Assembly: GCF_022899935.1 (NCBI RefSeq)
Contig: NZ_JALJCJ010000012.1
Coordinates: 1 to 51,028 of the forward strand
Direction of reading: 5' to 3'
DNA length: 51,028 nucleotides
Origin: Shinella curvata
GTDB lineage: Bacteria > Pseudomonadota > Alphaproteobacteria > Rhizobiales > Rhizobiaceae
The notes under the pieces are model-generated. The model searched no databases, was not told the origin of the DNA, and saw nothing but the letters and a program-made list of their open reading frames with translations. Shown here in pieces: positions 44,178-51,028 of the stretch. The translations under genes and the position numbers were made by a program. Within the stretch, counting starts at the first letter, position 1; every line of letters begins with the position of its first letter.

Positions 44178-46403
44178 ATGAAGAACCCCGAAATCCTCGC
44201 CGCAGGCCCGATCACCCCCGTGTACAACTTCAAGTCCTTCGATGCTCTCTACTTCAAGGGCATCTTCCGCCGCCCGGTCGAAAGCGATCTCCAGACGCAT
44301 ACCTTGCAGCGCGTTCATGACGGGCTCCATGAAACCTTCACGCACGAGGAAATCCACGCGATGTTCCGCGACCCGGACGAGCCGATGGAGTACCGTCCCG
44401 ACTACTACTCGAAAAAAGGCTCTCGCGCTGCGGCCCGTCCGCGCGCCTATCTCGGCGACCTCGATGAGAAGCGCCAGGAGCAGAGCCTGTTCCAGACCCG
44501 CGTCTGTGAAATCTTCGCCCGTCGCGAGCGCGAGGAGAGCGGATTCACGCGTTCTGACAAGGTGATGAAGAAGACGCTTCCCGAAATCTGGGACGAAATC
44601 GCTGACAAGGGGACCAAGCGCAAGAACTACCTCACTGACAAGGTCAAGCCGATCCCACACCCCCGTACGGTCCGCAACTGGCTCCGTAAATATGAGAGCG
44701 ATGCAAGTGCGCTCAATCAGGTTAAAAAGTGGGGACGCAACCAGAAGAACACCTACTACACGGCCGAAGAGTGTGTCGTGTTGCAGCAGTACATCGAGTT
44801 CTATCTCGCGAACCCGACTTCGACGAAAGCCGAAGCTCATGCGCTCATGGTGGAAAAAATCAAGGAGATCAATGCCGGCATTCTGCTCGCGAACGAGCAG
44901 AATGAGGAGCGCGGAAATCCCGTGGCCTCGCTGCCTGAATTGCGCACCCCCTCGCTCAAGACATTCAGCGAACGCATCAACGACTTGCCGGCTGCGTTTC
45001 TCGCGTACGCCCGGCTTGGCAAGGCCGCGGCTGACCGCGAATACGCCGCCGCTCGTGATGGTTTGAAGGTCTTCCGCCCCCTCCAGCGCGGTGAGATGGA
45101 CGAATGGCGCGTAGACCTCCAGGTTCTCCTCGTCCTCGCAGGCGTTTGGCAGAAAATGTCGAAGAAGCAGCGCACGAAGGTCGCGCGCATCCGTCTCTGG
45201 ATGACCGCTATCATCGATGTCGCCACGCGTTGTCTGCTCGGGTTCCGTGTACACAAGCAGGCACCTTCGGTGATGACGTCGATCGCTACGCTCGAGATGA
45301 CGGCGATCGTAAAAACGTCGATCGCCAAGCTCTACGGTTGCACCTCGACCTGGGAGTATTGCGGCACTCTTGAGGAGGTGGCGACGGATTCGGCGACTTG
45401 GTATTCGAGCCAGCCCTTCCGTGTCACGGTCAACGATCTCGGAGCAACTCTCCTTCTGCCTCCAGCGGGAGCAGCCTCCGCGCGCGGTACGATCGAGCGT
45501 TTTTTCCGTACGACTGCGGAGCACGCGTTCCAGTACTTTTCGGGCCTGACCGGCAACTCCGTCGAAGCGAAAGGCGATAGCGATCCCGAGGTTGAAGCCA
45601 GCGTGACGTTCGAAGAAGTTGCGGCCATCCTGACGCGCTACTTCGTCGACGTGTATCACAACACTCCGCACGAAGGCCTGGGCGGCGAAACGCCAAGGAA
45701 TGCCTGGAACCGCCTTGCCAAGCACGGCATCACGCCGCCGCCGTCTCCGGCTCAGCGCCGCCACATCTTCGGGGTTAACGTCCAGCGTGTGGTAGGCAAG
45801 CAGGGCATCCGCTTTCTCGGTGTGTACTTCCAGTCGGTGGAGCTGCAGGCACTCCGTCGCCGCTGGAAGGATGGCCATCTCGCTCTCATCCGCGTCGATC
45901 GCCAGAACCTCGGGTCCATCTCTGTGTGGACTGGCGAGGGCTGGCTGACCGTACCTGCTATCGACGAAGAGTTCGAGGGCATGAGCATGTGGGCCTGGAC
46001 CGCCATCTGCGCTGAGCTCAAGGCGATCAACGCGACAGAGGCAAAGTTGTCTCGACCGACCGTGCGTAAGGCAAAGGAAGACGCGCGGAAGCGTGCCGAA
46101 GTCCTGCGCATGGAAGCCGATCTCGACAACCCTGTCTCGACGGAAGCTGCCTATCTCGAGTGGGAAAAGAAGCTGGACCTCAAGCTCCGCATCACCGCCC
46201 GCGAGAGTTCGGTTCCACAGGACTTCATGTCCACCGGCCAGCTCGCAGAAGACTTCTATCGCACGATCGGGATCGAGCTCCCGGTAGGGGAAAACGCGTG
46301 GCGCGATGCGTCGGAGCATACGGGCGAGCCCGATGTCAAGGAGACGGTGCCGGCTCCGGAAACGCCGGCCATCGGTCTGAGCAACTCCGTGTTTGATCGC
46401 TGA
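44178..46403 (+). CDS. tnsB: Tn7-like transposase TnsB (DDE integrase family)
   Basis: 741 residues from the ATG at 44178, with AAGGAG upstream; a longer frame from 44097 has no such site. A helical DNA-binding part (about 1-310) precedes the rve-type catalytic core. Acidic residues are seen in GEMDEWRVDL (first Asp, about 310-320), EVATDSATWYSS (second Asp, about 400) and ASARGTIERFFRT (Glu, about 437). Then YHNTPHEGLGGETPRNAW is the usual end of the core, and a C-terminal beta/helical part follows. It binds transposon ends and joins 3' ends to the target. A striking palindrome follows the gene. Confidence 0.92.
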   Translation: MKNPEILAAGPITPVYNFKSFDALYFKGIFRRPVESDLQTHTLQRVHDGLHETFTHEEIHAMFRDPDEPMEYRPDYYSKKGSRAAARPRAYLGDLDEKRQEQSLFQTRVCEIFARREREESGFTRSDKVMKKTLPEIWDEIADKGTKRKNYLTDKVKPIPHPRTVRNWLRKYESDASALNQVKKWGRNQKNTYYTAEECVVLQQYIEFYLANPTSTKAEAHALMVEKIKEINAGILLANEQNEERGNPVASLPELRTPSLKTFSERINDLPAAFLAYARLGKAAADREYAAARDGLKVFRPLQRGEMDEWRVDLQVLLVLAGVWQKMSKKQRTKVARIRLWMTAIIDVATRCLLGFRVHKQAPSVMTSIATLEMTAIVKTSIAKLYGCTSTWEYCGTLEEVATDSATWYSSQPFRVTVNDLGATLLLPPAGAASARGTIERFFRTTAEHAFQYFSGLTGNSVEAKGDSDPEVEASVTFEEVAAILTRYFVDVYHNTPHEGLGGETPRNAWNRLAKHGITPPPSPAQRRHIFGVNVQRVVGKQGIRFLGVYFQSVELQALRRRWKDGHLALIRVDRQNLGSISVWTGEGWLTVPAIDEEFEGMSMWAWTAICAELKAINATEAKLSRPTVRKAKEDARKRAEVLRMEADLDNPVSTEAAYLEWEKKLDLKLRITARESSVPQDFMSTGQLAEDFYRTIGIELPVGENAWRDASEHTGEPDVKETVPAPETPAIGLSNSVFDR

Positions 46404-46407
46404 CGCC

Positions 46408-46447
46408 ATGACGTCTTCGGCACGCGTCCGCGTGCCGAAGACGTCAT
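46408..46447. repeat. 40-base palindrome (19-bp perfect stem) between tnsB and tnsC
   Basis: Left arm 46408-46426 (ATGACGTCTTCGGCACGCG) is exactly complementary to right arm 46429-46447 with a 2-base centre. It begins four bases after the tnsB stop and ends 52 bases before the tnsC start. No T-run follows. As RNA it would be a very stable hairpin that could set the ratio of TnsB to TnsC by limiting transcription or protecting mRNA; as DNA it could be a cruciform or binding site. The core ATGACGTC also occurs just before tnsA (about 43116). Confidence 0.75.
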
Positions 46448-46498
46448 TCAGACCCAATCGACCCGTCCAGCGCGGGCGCTTACCTCAGGAGAAAACCT

Positions 46499-47575
46499 AT
46501 GGACTGGAATCGCCAACAAGTAGCTGCCATCGCTCGCATCCGGGCAACCCTTTCGCCTTCCGAACTCGAAAAGGCCGAAAAAGTGAAGCGGATCAACGAT
46601 CGCTACCTCGGCCTGACCCGAGATACAACCTTCAGCCTTGCCTTCAACAATTTGGTGGCGAGCGTCGCTTGGCACGATCCGCAAGACGAGAACCGACCCG
46701 GCAAGCGCCGCATCCTCGCTGTCTGCGGAGAATCCGGAGCCGGCAAAACCCGAACGATCATGGAGCATATCTCACTGATCGAGGCCATGGCACCGTACAC
46801 CGACGAGGACGGTGGAACAGTCAATCCGGTGTTGATGTACGAACCACCCTCCCCTTGCACGCCAAAGCTCCTCGCGATTGAGGGCCTCCGCAAACTGGGT
46901 ATGCCGGTGCGGGCCAGCATCCGCGAGAACGAGGCGTGGGATACGTTTCGGGTAGCGCTCAAGGCCCACAAGATCATGTTCGTCGTGATCGACGAAGCTC
47001 AGCATGCCGTGGTCGCCGCGAATGCCGTGGATCAGCAGAAGATCGCCGATGCGTTCAAGGGGCTTGTGCAGATGCCTGACTGGCCGGTACGCCTAATCCT
47101 TGCGGGTGTTCCTCCGCTTGCCGAATTCCTTTCGGAGCATGAGCAACTATTCACACGCCGGACGGCGATCCGACTTGAGAAGCTCGAGGGCACTCAAGGC
47201 TTGGCGACAATCGACGAAATTCTTTCGAAGATCGCCGCCCATGGGGAGGTCTCGCTCAATTTGCCGACCGATCCAAACGTAAAATTCAAGGAGCGCCTAA
47301 GCCACGCGGGTTCGGGGAATTTTGGGACAATCGTCCAAATGATCCGTGGTGCAGTGGAATTGGCTGTCCTTGAGGGGGCTCCGGAGGTCAGCAAGGTCCA
47401 TTTCGAGAAAATGTATATGGCTTACTCCGGTTGCCTCGAGCATGAAAACGTCTTCACGCACGCCGCTTGGCAGGAACTAGAACCATTAAAGGCGTTCATG
47501 CGTGTCAACGATAAGGCACCCAGGACCCGACGAGAGCGCGGGGAGAAACAGATCAAGTTCGGAGATCGCCCGTGA
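46499..47575 (+). CDS. tnsC: Tn7-like AAA+ regulator TnsC/TniB
   Basis: 358 residues with AGGAG before the ATG at 46499. AAA+ motifs: Walker A VCGESGAGKTRTIMEH (about 79-) and Walker B IMFVVIDEAQHAVV (about 160), then MPDWPVRLILAGVPPLAEF (sensor 1) and FTRRTAIRLEKL. It forms ATP-dependent filaments that link the target selector TniQ to TnsA/TnsB. Its stop overlaps the GTG of tniQ by four bases (GTGA), so the two are coupled. The length is between TniB (about 300) and Tn7 TnsC (about 550). Confidence 0.9.
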   Translation: MDWNRQQVAAIARIRATLSPSELEKAEKVKRINDRYLGLTRDTTFSLAFNNLVASVAWHDPQDENRPGKRRILAVCGESGAGKTRTIMEHISLIEAMAPYTDEDGGTVNPVLMYEPPSPCTPKLLAIEGLRKLGMPVRASIRENEAWDTFRVALKAHKIMFVVIDEAQHAVVAANAVDQQKIADAFKGLVQMPDWPVRLILAGVPPLAEFLSEHEQLFTRRTAIRLEKLEGTQGLATIDEILSKIAAHGEVSLNLPTDPNVKFKERLSHAGSGNFGTIVQMIRGAVELAVLEGAPEVSKVHFEKMYMAYSGCLEHENVFTHAAWQELEPLKAFMRVNDKAPRTRRERGEKQIKFGDRP

Positions 47576-49119
47576 ATACGTTGTCGCTAAAGGCACGCGC
47601 ACATGAAGGGGAAACGGTCGCGAGCTTTTGTTCGCGCACCGCCGCGCTACATGGAGCGGAGAATGCTTCCGATTTTTGGTCGTTGTTCGGGCTGAACTTT
47701 GGCGAGCTAACTAAGGGGGCGTCGAACGCGCTCGGCGCTCTTCAGCGCCTGCTTGGTCCCGACCTCCACGTAAACCGGAGGGGAACTTGCCAGTCAGGCG
47801 CGGACTTGGCTGTCCGCGGGCATCGGCTGGCGGCGCGTTTCGTCTCTTTGGCTCAAGACCGGGTGTGCGCCCTTTGCCTTGCCGATGACGAACAGAACTT
47901 GTTTGGGAGGCCCGGCAATCGGGCGTTTGCTCGCCTAAACTGGCTTCCCAAATTTTTGAGAGCCTGCCCCGTTCATCACGTCGAGCTCGTAGAGCTGCCT
48001 CGTATTGACTGGCATCTCGGACCCGATTTCGCTCTGAGACTACGACGAGAGCCAGGCGGCATTGAAGGCCTTTGCGCGCGGTCCTCCAGCCGGGCAGAAA
48101 CAAACTTTGAGCGGTATGCCCGCGAGCGGCTCGAGTGGAACCTGCCCACTCAGCCGAGCTGGCTCGACAGCGTTCCGCTGCAGGCAGCCGCCCACTTGTG
48201 CGAACTCGTTGGCGCAGAGATTCAAGGCCCCAACCGCGATTGGCCGGCGGCATCGGATCGGGAGCTATGTTCCGCCGCCGACGTAGGTTTCGAACATCTG
48301 CTAGCTGGCGTCCAGGAGTTCGAAAGGGTGCTTGCTGAGCAGATGTCAAAGAACTTTCGATCGAAACGACGGCATTGCCCCACCAGCATCTTTGGACGCT
48401 TTGCGGCAGAGGCCCTCCAGTTCGCCGACTATCCGGGGTATGCCGAAGTCCTGTCGATCATGCGCGATGTCGGGGTAAAACATCTCGCATTGGGACCCGG
48501 CGACGAATTCCTTGGTGCCGTCACGAAGCGCCAGTACCACTCTGTATCTTCGGCATCACGCGAATATGGAGTCCCAGCCAGTTCGCTCCGAACGGTGCTT
48601 GAGGAACTTGGCAAGCTGCCCGCCGCCGGTACTACAGCAAAATCCAATCTGGCATGTGAGCAAGAGGTGTTCGAGGTCCGCTTCATGGAACACATCGTCG
48701 ATATGGTGCGGGATCGTCGAATAAATGACAGCCAGGAGGATGCCTATGTAACGGCACTCGAGGCCTTCTCCGCCGTCTACAGTACCGCGCCTTCCGGTCA
48801 TATCTCAGCTCCCGACGCTTCGGTCAGACTTCGAGTAAGCGAAAACACCGTTTCGGCGCTTGCGCATGAAGGATTTCTAAGAGAGGTGTTCCCGAGCCAG
48901 TCTGCGACGGTGGCCCAGTACGCGAAGCTCGAACTACGCCGATTTTCAGATCGGTATTTGCCTGAACGGGAGCTTGCTGGTTTCGCCAAGAAGCTCGGTG
49001 GCCGAGTGACAAACGACGCGCTCAAACGTGGCCTAAAAGTGCAAATTCCCAAATGGCGAGTGGGCGAAAATTTCTACCTCCGCGACGATGTAGAAATGTT
49101 GCTCACCTCCAAAAAATGA
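47572..49119 (+). CDS. tniQ: Target-selection protein TniQ (TnsD-sized)
   Basis: 515 residues from a GTG that overlaps the tnsC stop. The N-terminal TniQ domain opens GETVASFCSRTAALHG and has the zinc-binding set VCALCLADD (about 100) with RACPVHH (about 135). The remaining 370 residues are helical, with HTH-like stretches (RLRVSENTVSALAHEGFL). The size equals TnsD-type selectors, which read a fixed chromosomal site, rather than short TniQ proteins of Cas-guided elements. The stop is followed at once by a strong terminator and then the end repeats. The likely site is the 3' end of the ETF:QO gene (inference). Confidence 0.87.
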   Translation: MNTLSLKARAHEGETVASFCSRTAALHGAENASDFWSLFGLNFGELTKGASNALGALQRLLGPDLHVNRRGTCQSGADLAVRGHRLAARFVSLAQDRVCALCLADDEQNLFGRPGNRAFARLNWLPKFLRACPVHHVELVELPRIDWHLGPDFALRLRREPGGIEGLCARSSSRAETNFERYARERLEWNLPTQPSWLDSVPLQAAAHLCELVGAEIQGPNRDWPAASDRELCSAADVGFEHLLAGVQEFERVLAEQMSKNFRSKRRHCPTSIFGRFAAEALQFADYPGYAEVLSIMRDVGVKHLALGPGDEFLGAVTKRQYHSVSSASREYGVPASSLRTVLEELGKLPAAGTTAKSNLACEQEVFEVRFMEHIVDMVRDRRINDSQEDAYVTALEAFSAVYSTAPSGHISAPDASVRLRVSENTVSALAHEGFLREVFPSQSATVAQYAKLELRRFSDRYLPERELAGFAKKLGGRVTNDALKRGLKVQIPKWRVGENFYLRDDVEMLLTSKK

Positions 49120-49120
49120 C

Positions 49121-49147
49121 AAACCGGGCTCCGCCCGGTTTTTTTTT
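49121..49147 (+). terminator. Rho-independent terminator of the tns operon
   Basis: AAACCGGGC (49121-49129) pairs with GCCCGGTTT with loop TCC, followed by a run of T ending at 49147. It begins two bases after the tniQ stop codon. Confidence 0.9.
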
Positions 49148-49158
49148 GTTCTTGCGAA

Positions 49159-49201
49159 TTGGGAAATCCCGGGCTTCACTTTGGGAAATGTCGGGTTCTC
49201 G
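49159..49201. repeat. Two 22-bp-spaced direct repeats, candidate TnsB-binding sites (transposon end)
   Basis: TTGGGAAAT at 49159-49167 and again at 49181-49189, each followed by a CGGG-containing segment (CCCGGGCTTC; GTCGGGTTCTC). The 22-base spacing equals one TnsB site in Tn7. GGGTTCTCG recurs at 49257-49265, 64 bases after its copy at 49193-49201, close to three such steps. The element boundary should therefore lie between about 49190 and 49275. A terminal ACA at 49269-49271 would be three bases before the ETF:QO stop codon, but this is a guess. Confidence 0.5.
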
Positions 49202-49209
49202 GATTTTTA

Positions 49210-49245
49210 AACGCCTCAATAAATTTAATCACTTGCAGAGGCGTT
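49210..49245. repeat. 8-bp inverted repeat downstream of ETF:QO
   Basis: AACGCCTC (49210-49217) and GAGGCGTT (49238-49245) pair around a 20-base loop. It lies 30 bases past the ETF:QO stop and may be a weak terminator of that gene, which would put the transposon end to its left. Without a T-run this is uncertain. Confidence 0.35.
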
Positions 49246-49274
49246 GAGGCAACTTAGGGTTCTCGACTACAGCA

Positions 49275-50939
49275 TCACATATTTGGATAAACCGGCCCTT
49301 CGCCGCCCTGCGGCGGCACCCAGTTGATGTTCTGGTTGGGGTCCTTGATGTCGCAGGTCTTGCAGTGCACGCAGTTCTGCGCGTTGATGACGAAGACTTG
49401 CCTGCCGTCCTTCTCCACCCATTCATAGACACCGGCAGGACAGTAGCGCGTCGACGGGCCGGCATAGATGTCGAGTTCCGAGGTCTTCTGCAGCTCCGGG
49501 TTCTTCACCTGAAGATGGATCGGCTGGTCTTCCTCGTGGTTGGTGTTCGACAGGAACACCGAGGAGAGACGGTCAAAGGTCAGCACGCCATCCGGCTTCG
49601 GATAGTCGATCCGCTTGTGTTTGGCGGCCGGTTCCAGCGACTGCGCATCGGTCTTGCCGTGCTTCGGCGTGCCGAAGATCGAACCGCCGAACAGCGTGTT
49701 CGTCCACATGTCGAGCCCGCCCAGCGCCACGCCGATAGCCGTGCCGAACTTCGACCACAGCGGCTTGACGTTGCGCACCTTCCTGAGGTCCGAGCCGATG
49801 GCGCTGTCGCGCCAGCCCTGCTCGATCTCGATCGGCTCGTCATTGGCGCGGCCGGCCGCAATCGCATCGGCCAGCTTTTCGGCGGCAAGAATGCCCGAGA
49901 GCACCGCATTGTGGCTGCCCTTGATGCGGGGCACATTGACGAAGCCGGCCGAGCAGCCGATCAGCGCGCCGCCGGGGAAGGACAGCTTTGGCACCGACTG
50001 GTAGCCGCCCTCGGTGATGGCGCGGGCGCCGTAGGAGAGCCGCTTGCCGCCTTCGAACGTGCCCCTGATCGCCGGATGCGTCTTAAAGCGCTGGAACTCC
50101 TCGAAGGGGAAGAGATAGGGGTTCTTGTAGTTGAGATGCACCACGAAGCCCACGGCGACCATGTTGTCTTCGAGGTGATAGAGGAACGAACCGCCGCCGG
50201 TCTTCATGCCGAGCGGCCAACCGAAGGAGTGCTGCACGAGACCCAGCTTGTGGTTCTCCGGCTTGACCTGCCAGAGCTCCTTGAGGCCGATGCCGAATTT
50301 CTGGGGTTCGCGATCCTTCTGGAGGTCGAACTTCTGGATCAGAAGCTTGGCGAGCGAGCCGCGCACGCCCTCCGAGATCAGCGTATATTTGCCGATGAGC
50401 GCCATGCCGCGCGTATAGTTCGGGCCGGGCTCGCCGTTGCGCTCGATGCCCATGTCGCCGGTCGCGACGCCGATGACGGCGCCCTCGTCATTGTAGAGCA
50501 CTTCGGAGGCGGCAAAGCCGGGATAGATCTCGACGCCGAGTTCCTCCGCCTTGGTCGCCAGCCAGCGACAGACGTTTCCGAGCGAGACGATGTAGTTGCC
50601 GTGGTTGTTCATCAGCGGCGGCATGGCGAAGTTCGGCAGGCGGATGGAACCGGCCGGGCCGAGCAGCAGGAAGTGGTCGTCCTTCACCTCGGTCTTGAAC
50701 GGGTGGCTCTCATCCTCGCGCCAATCGGGCAGCAGGCGGTCGATGCCGATGGGATCGACAACCGCGCCGGAAAGAATATGCGCGCCGACTTCCGAACCCT
50801 TCTCGAGCACGACGACGGTGAGGTCCGGATTGACCTGCTTCAGCCGGATCGCCGCAGACAGACCAGCCGGGCCCGCACCGACAATCACAACGTCGAATTC
50901 CATCGACTCGCGTTCGGGAAGTTCCTCTATTCCCGCCAT
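49275..50939 (-). CDS. Electron-transfer flavoprotein:ubiquinone oxidoreductase (ETF:QO)
   Basis: 554 residues, the usual length. The FAD-binding start is FDVVIVGAGPAGLSAAIRL, followed by EKGSEVGAHILSGAV. The 4Fe-4S part has TRYCPAGVYE and CVHCKTCDIKDP near the C-terminus, which ends GPVYPNM as in other alphaproteobacteria. It moves electrons from reduced ETF to ubiquinone at the inner membrane, linking fatty- and amino-acid oxidation to respiration. The start at 50939 lies five bases past the etfA stop; a TTG at 50948 is less likely. It is a core gene, and the island's apparent right border touches its 3' end without damaging it. Confidence 0.95.
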   Translation of the reverse strand: MAGIEELPERESMEFDVVIVGAGPAGLSAAIRLKQVNPDLTVVVLEKGSEVGAHILSGAVVDPIGIDRLLPDWREDESHPFKTEVKDDHFLLLGPAGSIRLPNFAMPPLMNNHGNYIVSLGNVCRWLATKAEELGVEIYPGFAASEVLYNDEGAVIGVATGDMGIERNGEPGPNYTRGMALIGKYTLISEGVRGSLAKLLIQKFDLQKDREPQKFGIGLKELWQVKPENHKLGLVQHSFGWPLGMKTGGGSFLYHLEDNMVAVGFVVHLNYKNPYLFPFEEFQRFKTHPAIRGTFEGGKRLSYGARAITEGGYQSVPKLSFPGGALIGCSAGFVNVPRIKGSHNAVLSGILAAEKLADAIAAGRANDEPIEIEQGWRDSAIGSDLRKVRNVKPLWSKFGTAIGVALGGLDMWTNTLFGGSIFGTPKHGKTDAQSLEPAAKHKRIDYPKPDGVLTFDRLSSVFLSNTNHEEDQPIHLQVKNPELQKTSELDIYAGPSTRYCPAGVYEWVEKDGRQVFVINAQNCVHCKTCDIKDPNQNINWVPPQGGEGPVYPNM

Positions 50940-50944
50940 GCCAC

Positions 50945-51028
50945 TCAAAGCGCCTTCTGCAATTCCGGGAGTGCTTCGAACAGGTCCGCGACGAGACCGT
51001 AGTCGGCGACCTGGAAGATCGGGGTCTC
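50945..51028 (-). CDS. etfA: EtfA (ETF alpha subunit), C-terminal fragment at window edge
   Basis: The last 27 codons are visible: ETPIFQVADYGLVADLFEAL then PELQKAL and stop. This is the conserved C-terminus of the ETF alpha subunit, which binds FAD. The rest lies beyond the window. It stands directly upstream of ETF:QO with a five-base gap, so the two are likely co-transcribed, which fits their shared pathway. Confidence 0.88.
   Translation of the reverse strand, partial: ETPIFQVADYGLVADLFEALPELQKAL

Noticed and set aside
43500-46457. 985-residue open frame on the minus strand
   Set aside because: It lies entirely antisense to tnsA and tnsB, which have clear catalytic motifs and ribosome sites. 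Its product is rich in Arg, His, Asp and Leu with no recognisable domain, as expected of an antisense frame in high-GC DNA.
49365-51002. 545-residue open frame on the plus strand
   Set aside because: It is antisense to the ETF:QO gene and etfA; composition is that of a mirror frame of a high-GC core gene.
1-51028. CRISPR arrays, tRNA and rRNA genes
   Set aside because: No regularly spaced repeats or recognisable tRNA/rRNA sequence was seen in the intergenic stretches; a covariance-model search was not possible.

Overview
The window looks like an accessory island in a member of the Rhizobiales, probably Rhizobiaceae or a close relative. The evidence is high GC, rhizobial-type protein sequences, and a core right flank made of the 3' end of etfA and a complete ETF:ubiquinone oxidoreductase gene (about 49.28-51.03 kb, minus strand). 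Most of what lies to the left is typical of a genomic island.

Left part (0.2-13.5 kb). A GcvA-like LysR regulator is followed by a minus-strand pair: a nitrilase-fold (carbon-nitrogen hydrolase) protein and a winged-helix/PAS-like/kinase-like protein that lacks kinase motifs. A plus-strand operon (4.8-11.0 kb) comes next. It encodes a complete polar amino-acid ABC importer, a ureohydrolase of the agmatinase/arginase family with an altered metal-binding motif (GGDDS for GGDHS), a Cys/Met-type PLP gamma-lyase, a 44-codon ORF and an aquaporin. Together they suggest import and breakdown of a guanidino or guanidinooxy amino acid; canavanine is the best candidate. A LysR/DoxX divergent pair and a small cupin gene follow.

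Middle part (13.2-42.6 kb). Two paralogous secreted ClpP-like proteins converge. One of them is in an operon with a small secreted protein and a large membrane protein that carries a PD-(D/E)XK-like segment. Then come modules of defence or conflict type: NYN-OST-HTH RNase, AbiEii-like nucleotidyltransferase with a small partner, CoiA-like nuclease, TIGR04255 protein plus HTH partner, DUF6998-like nuclease, a giant DUF4011-helicase-Vsr-DUF3320 protein, DUF4238 protein, an ELK-motif nuclease with an overlapping partner, a three-gene operon (TnsA-like protein with altered active site, soluble FtsH-like AAA+/M41 protease, metallophosphoesterase), a PIN toxin and a Phd-like antitoxin.

Right part (43.1-49.25 kb). 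A four-gene Tn7-like transposition operon, tnsA-tnsB-tnsC-tniQ, reads toward the ETF:QO gene. It ends at a strong terminator and a pair of 22-bp-spaced repeats that look like TnsB sites. ETF:QO ends only about 155 bp after tniQ. The TnsD-sized TniQ suggests site-specific insertion at the 3' end of the ETF:QO gene. The far end of the transposon was not found, so how much of the window is its cargo is open. No tRNA, rRNA or CRISPR array was recognised.
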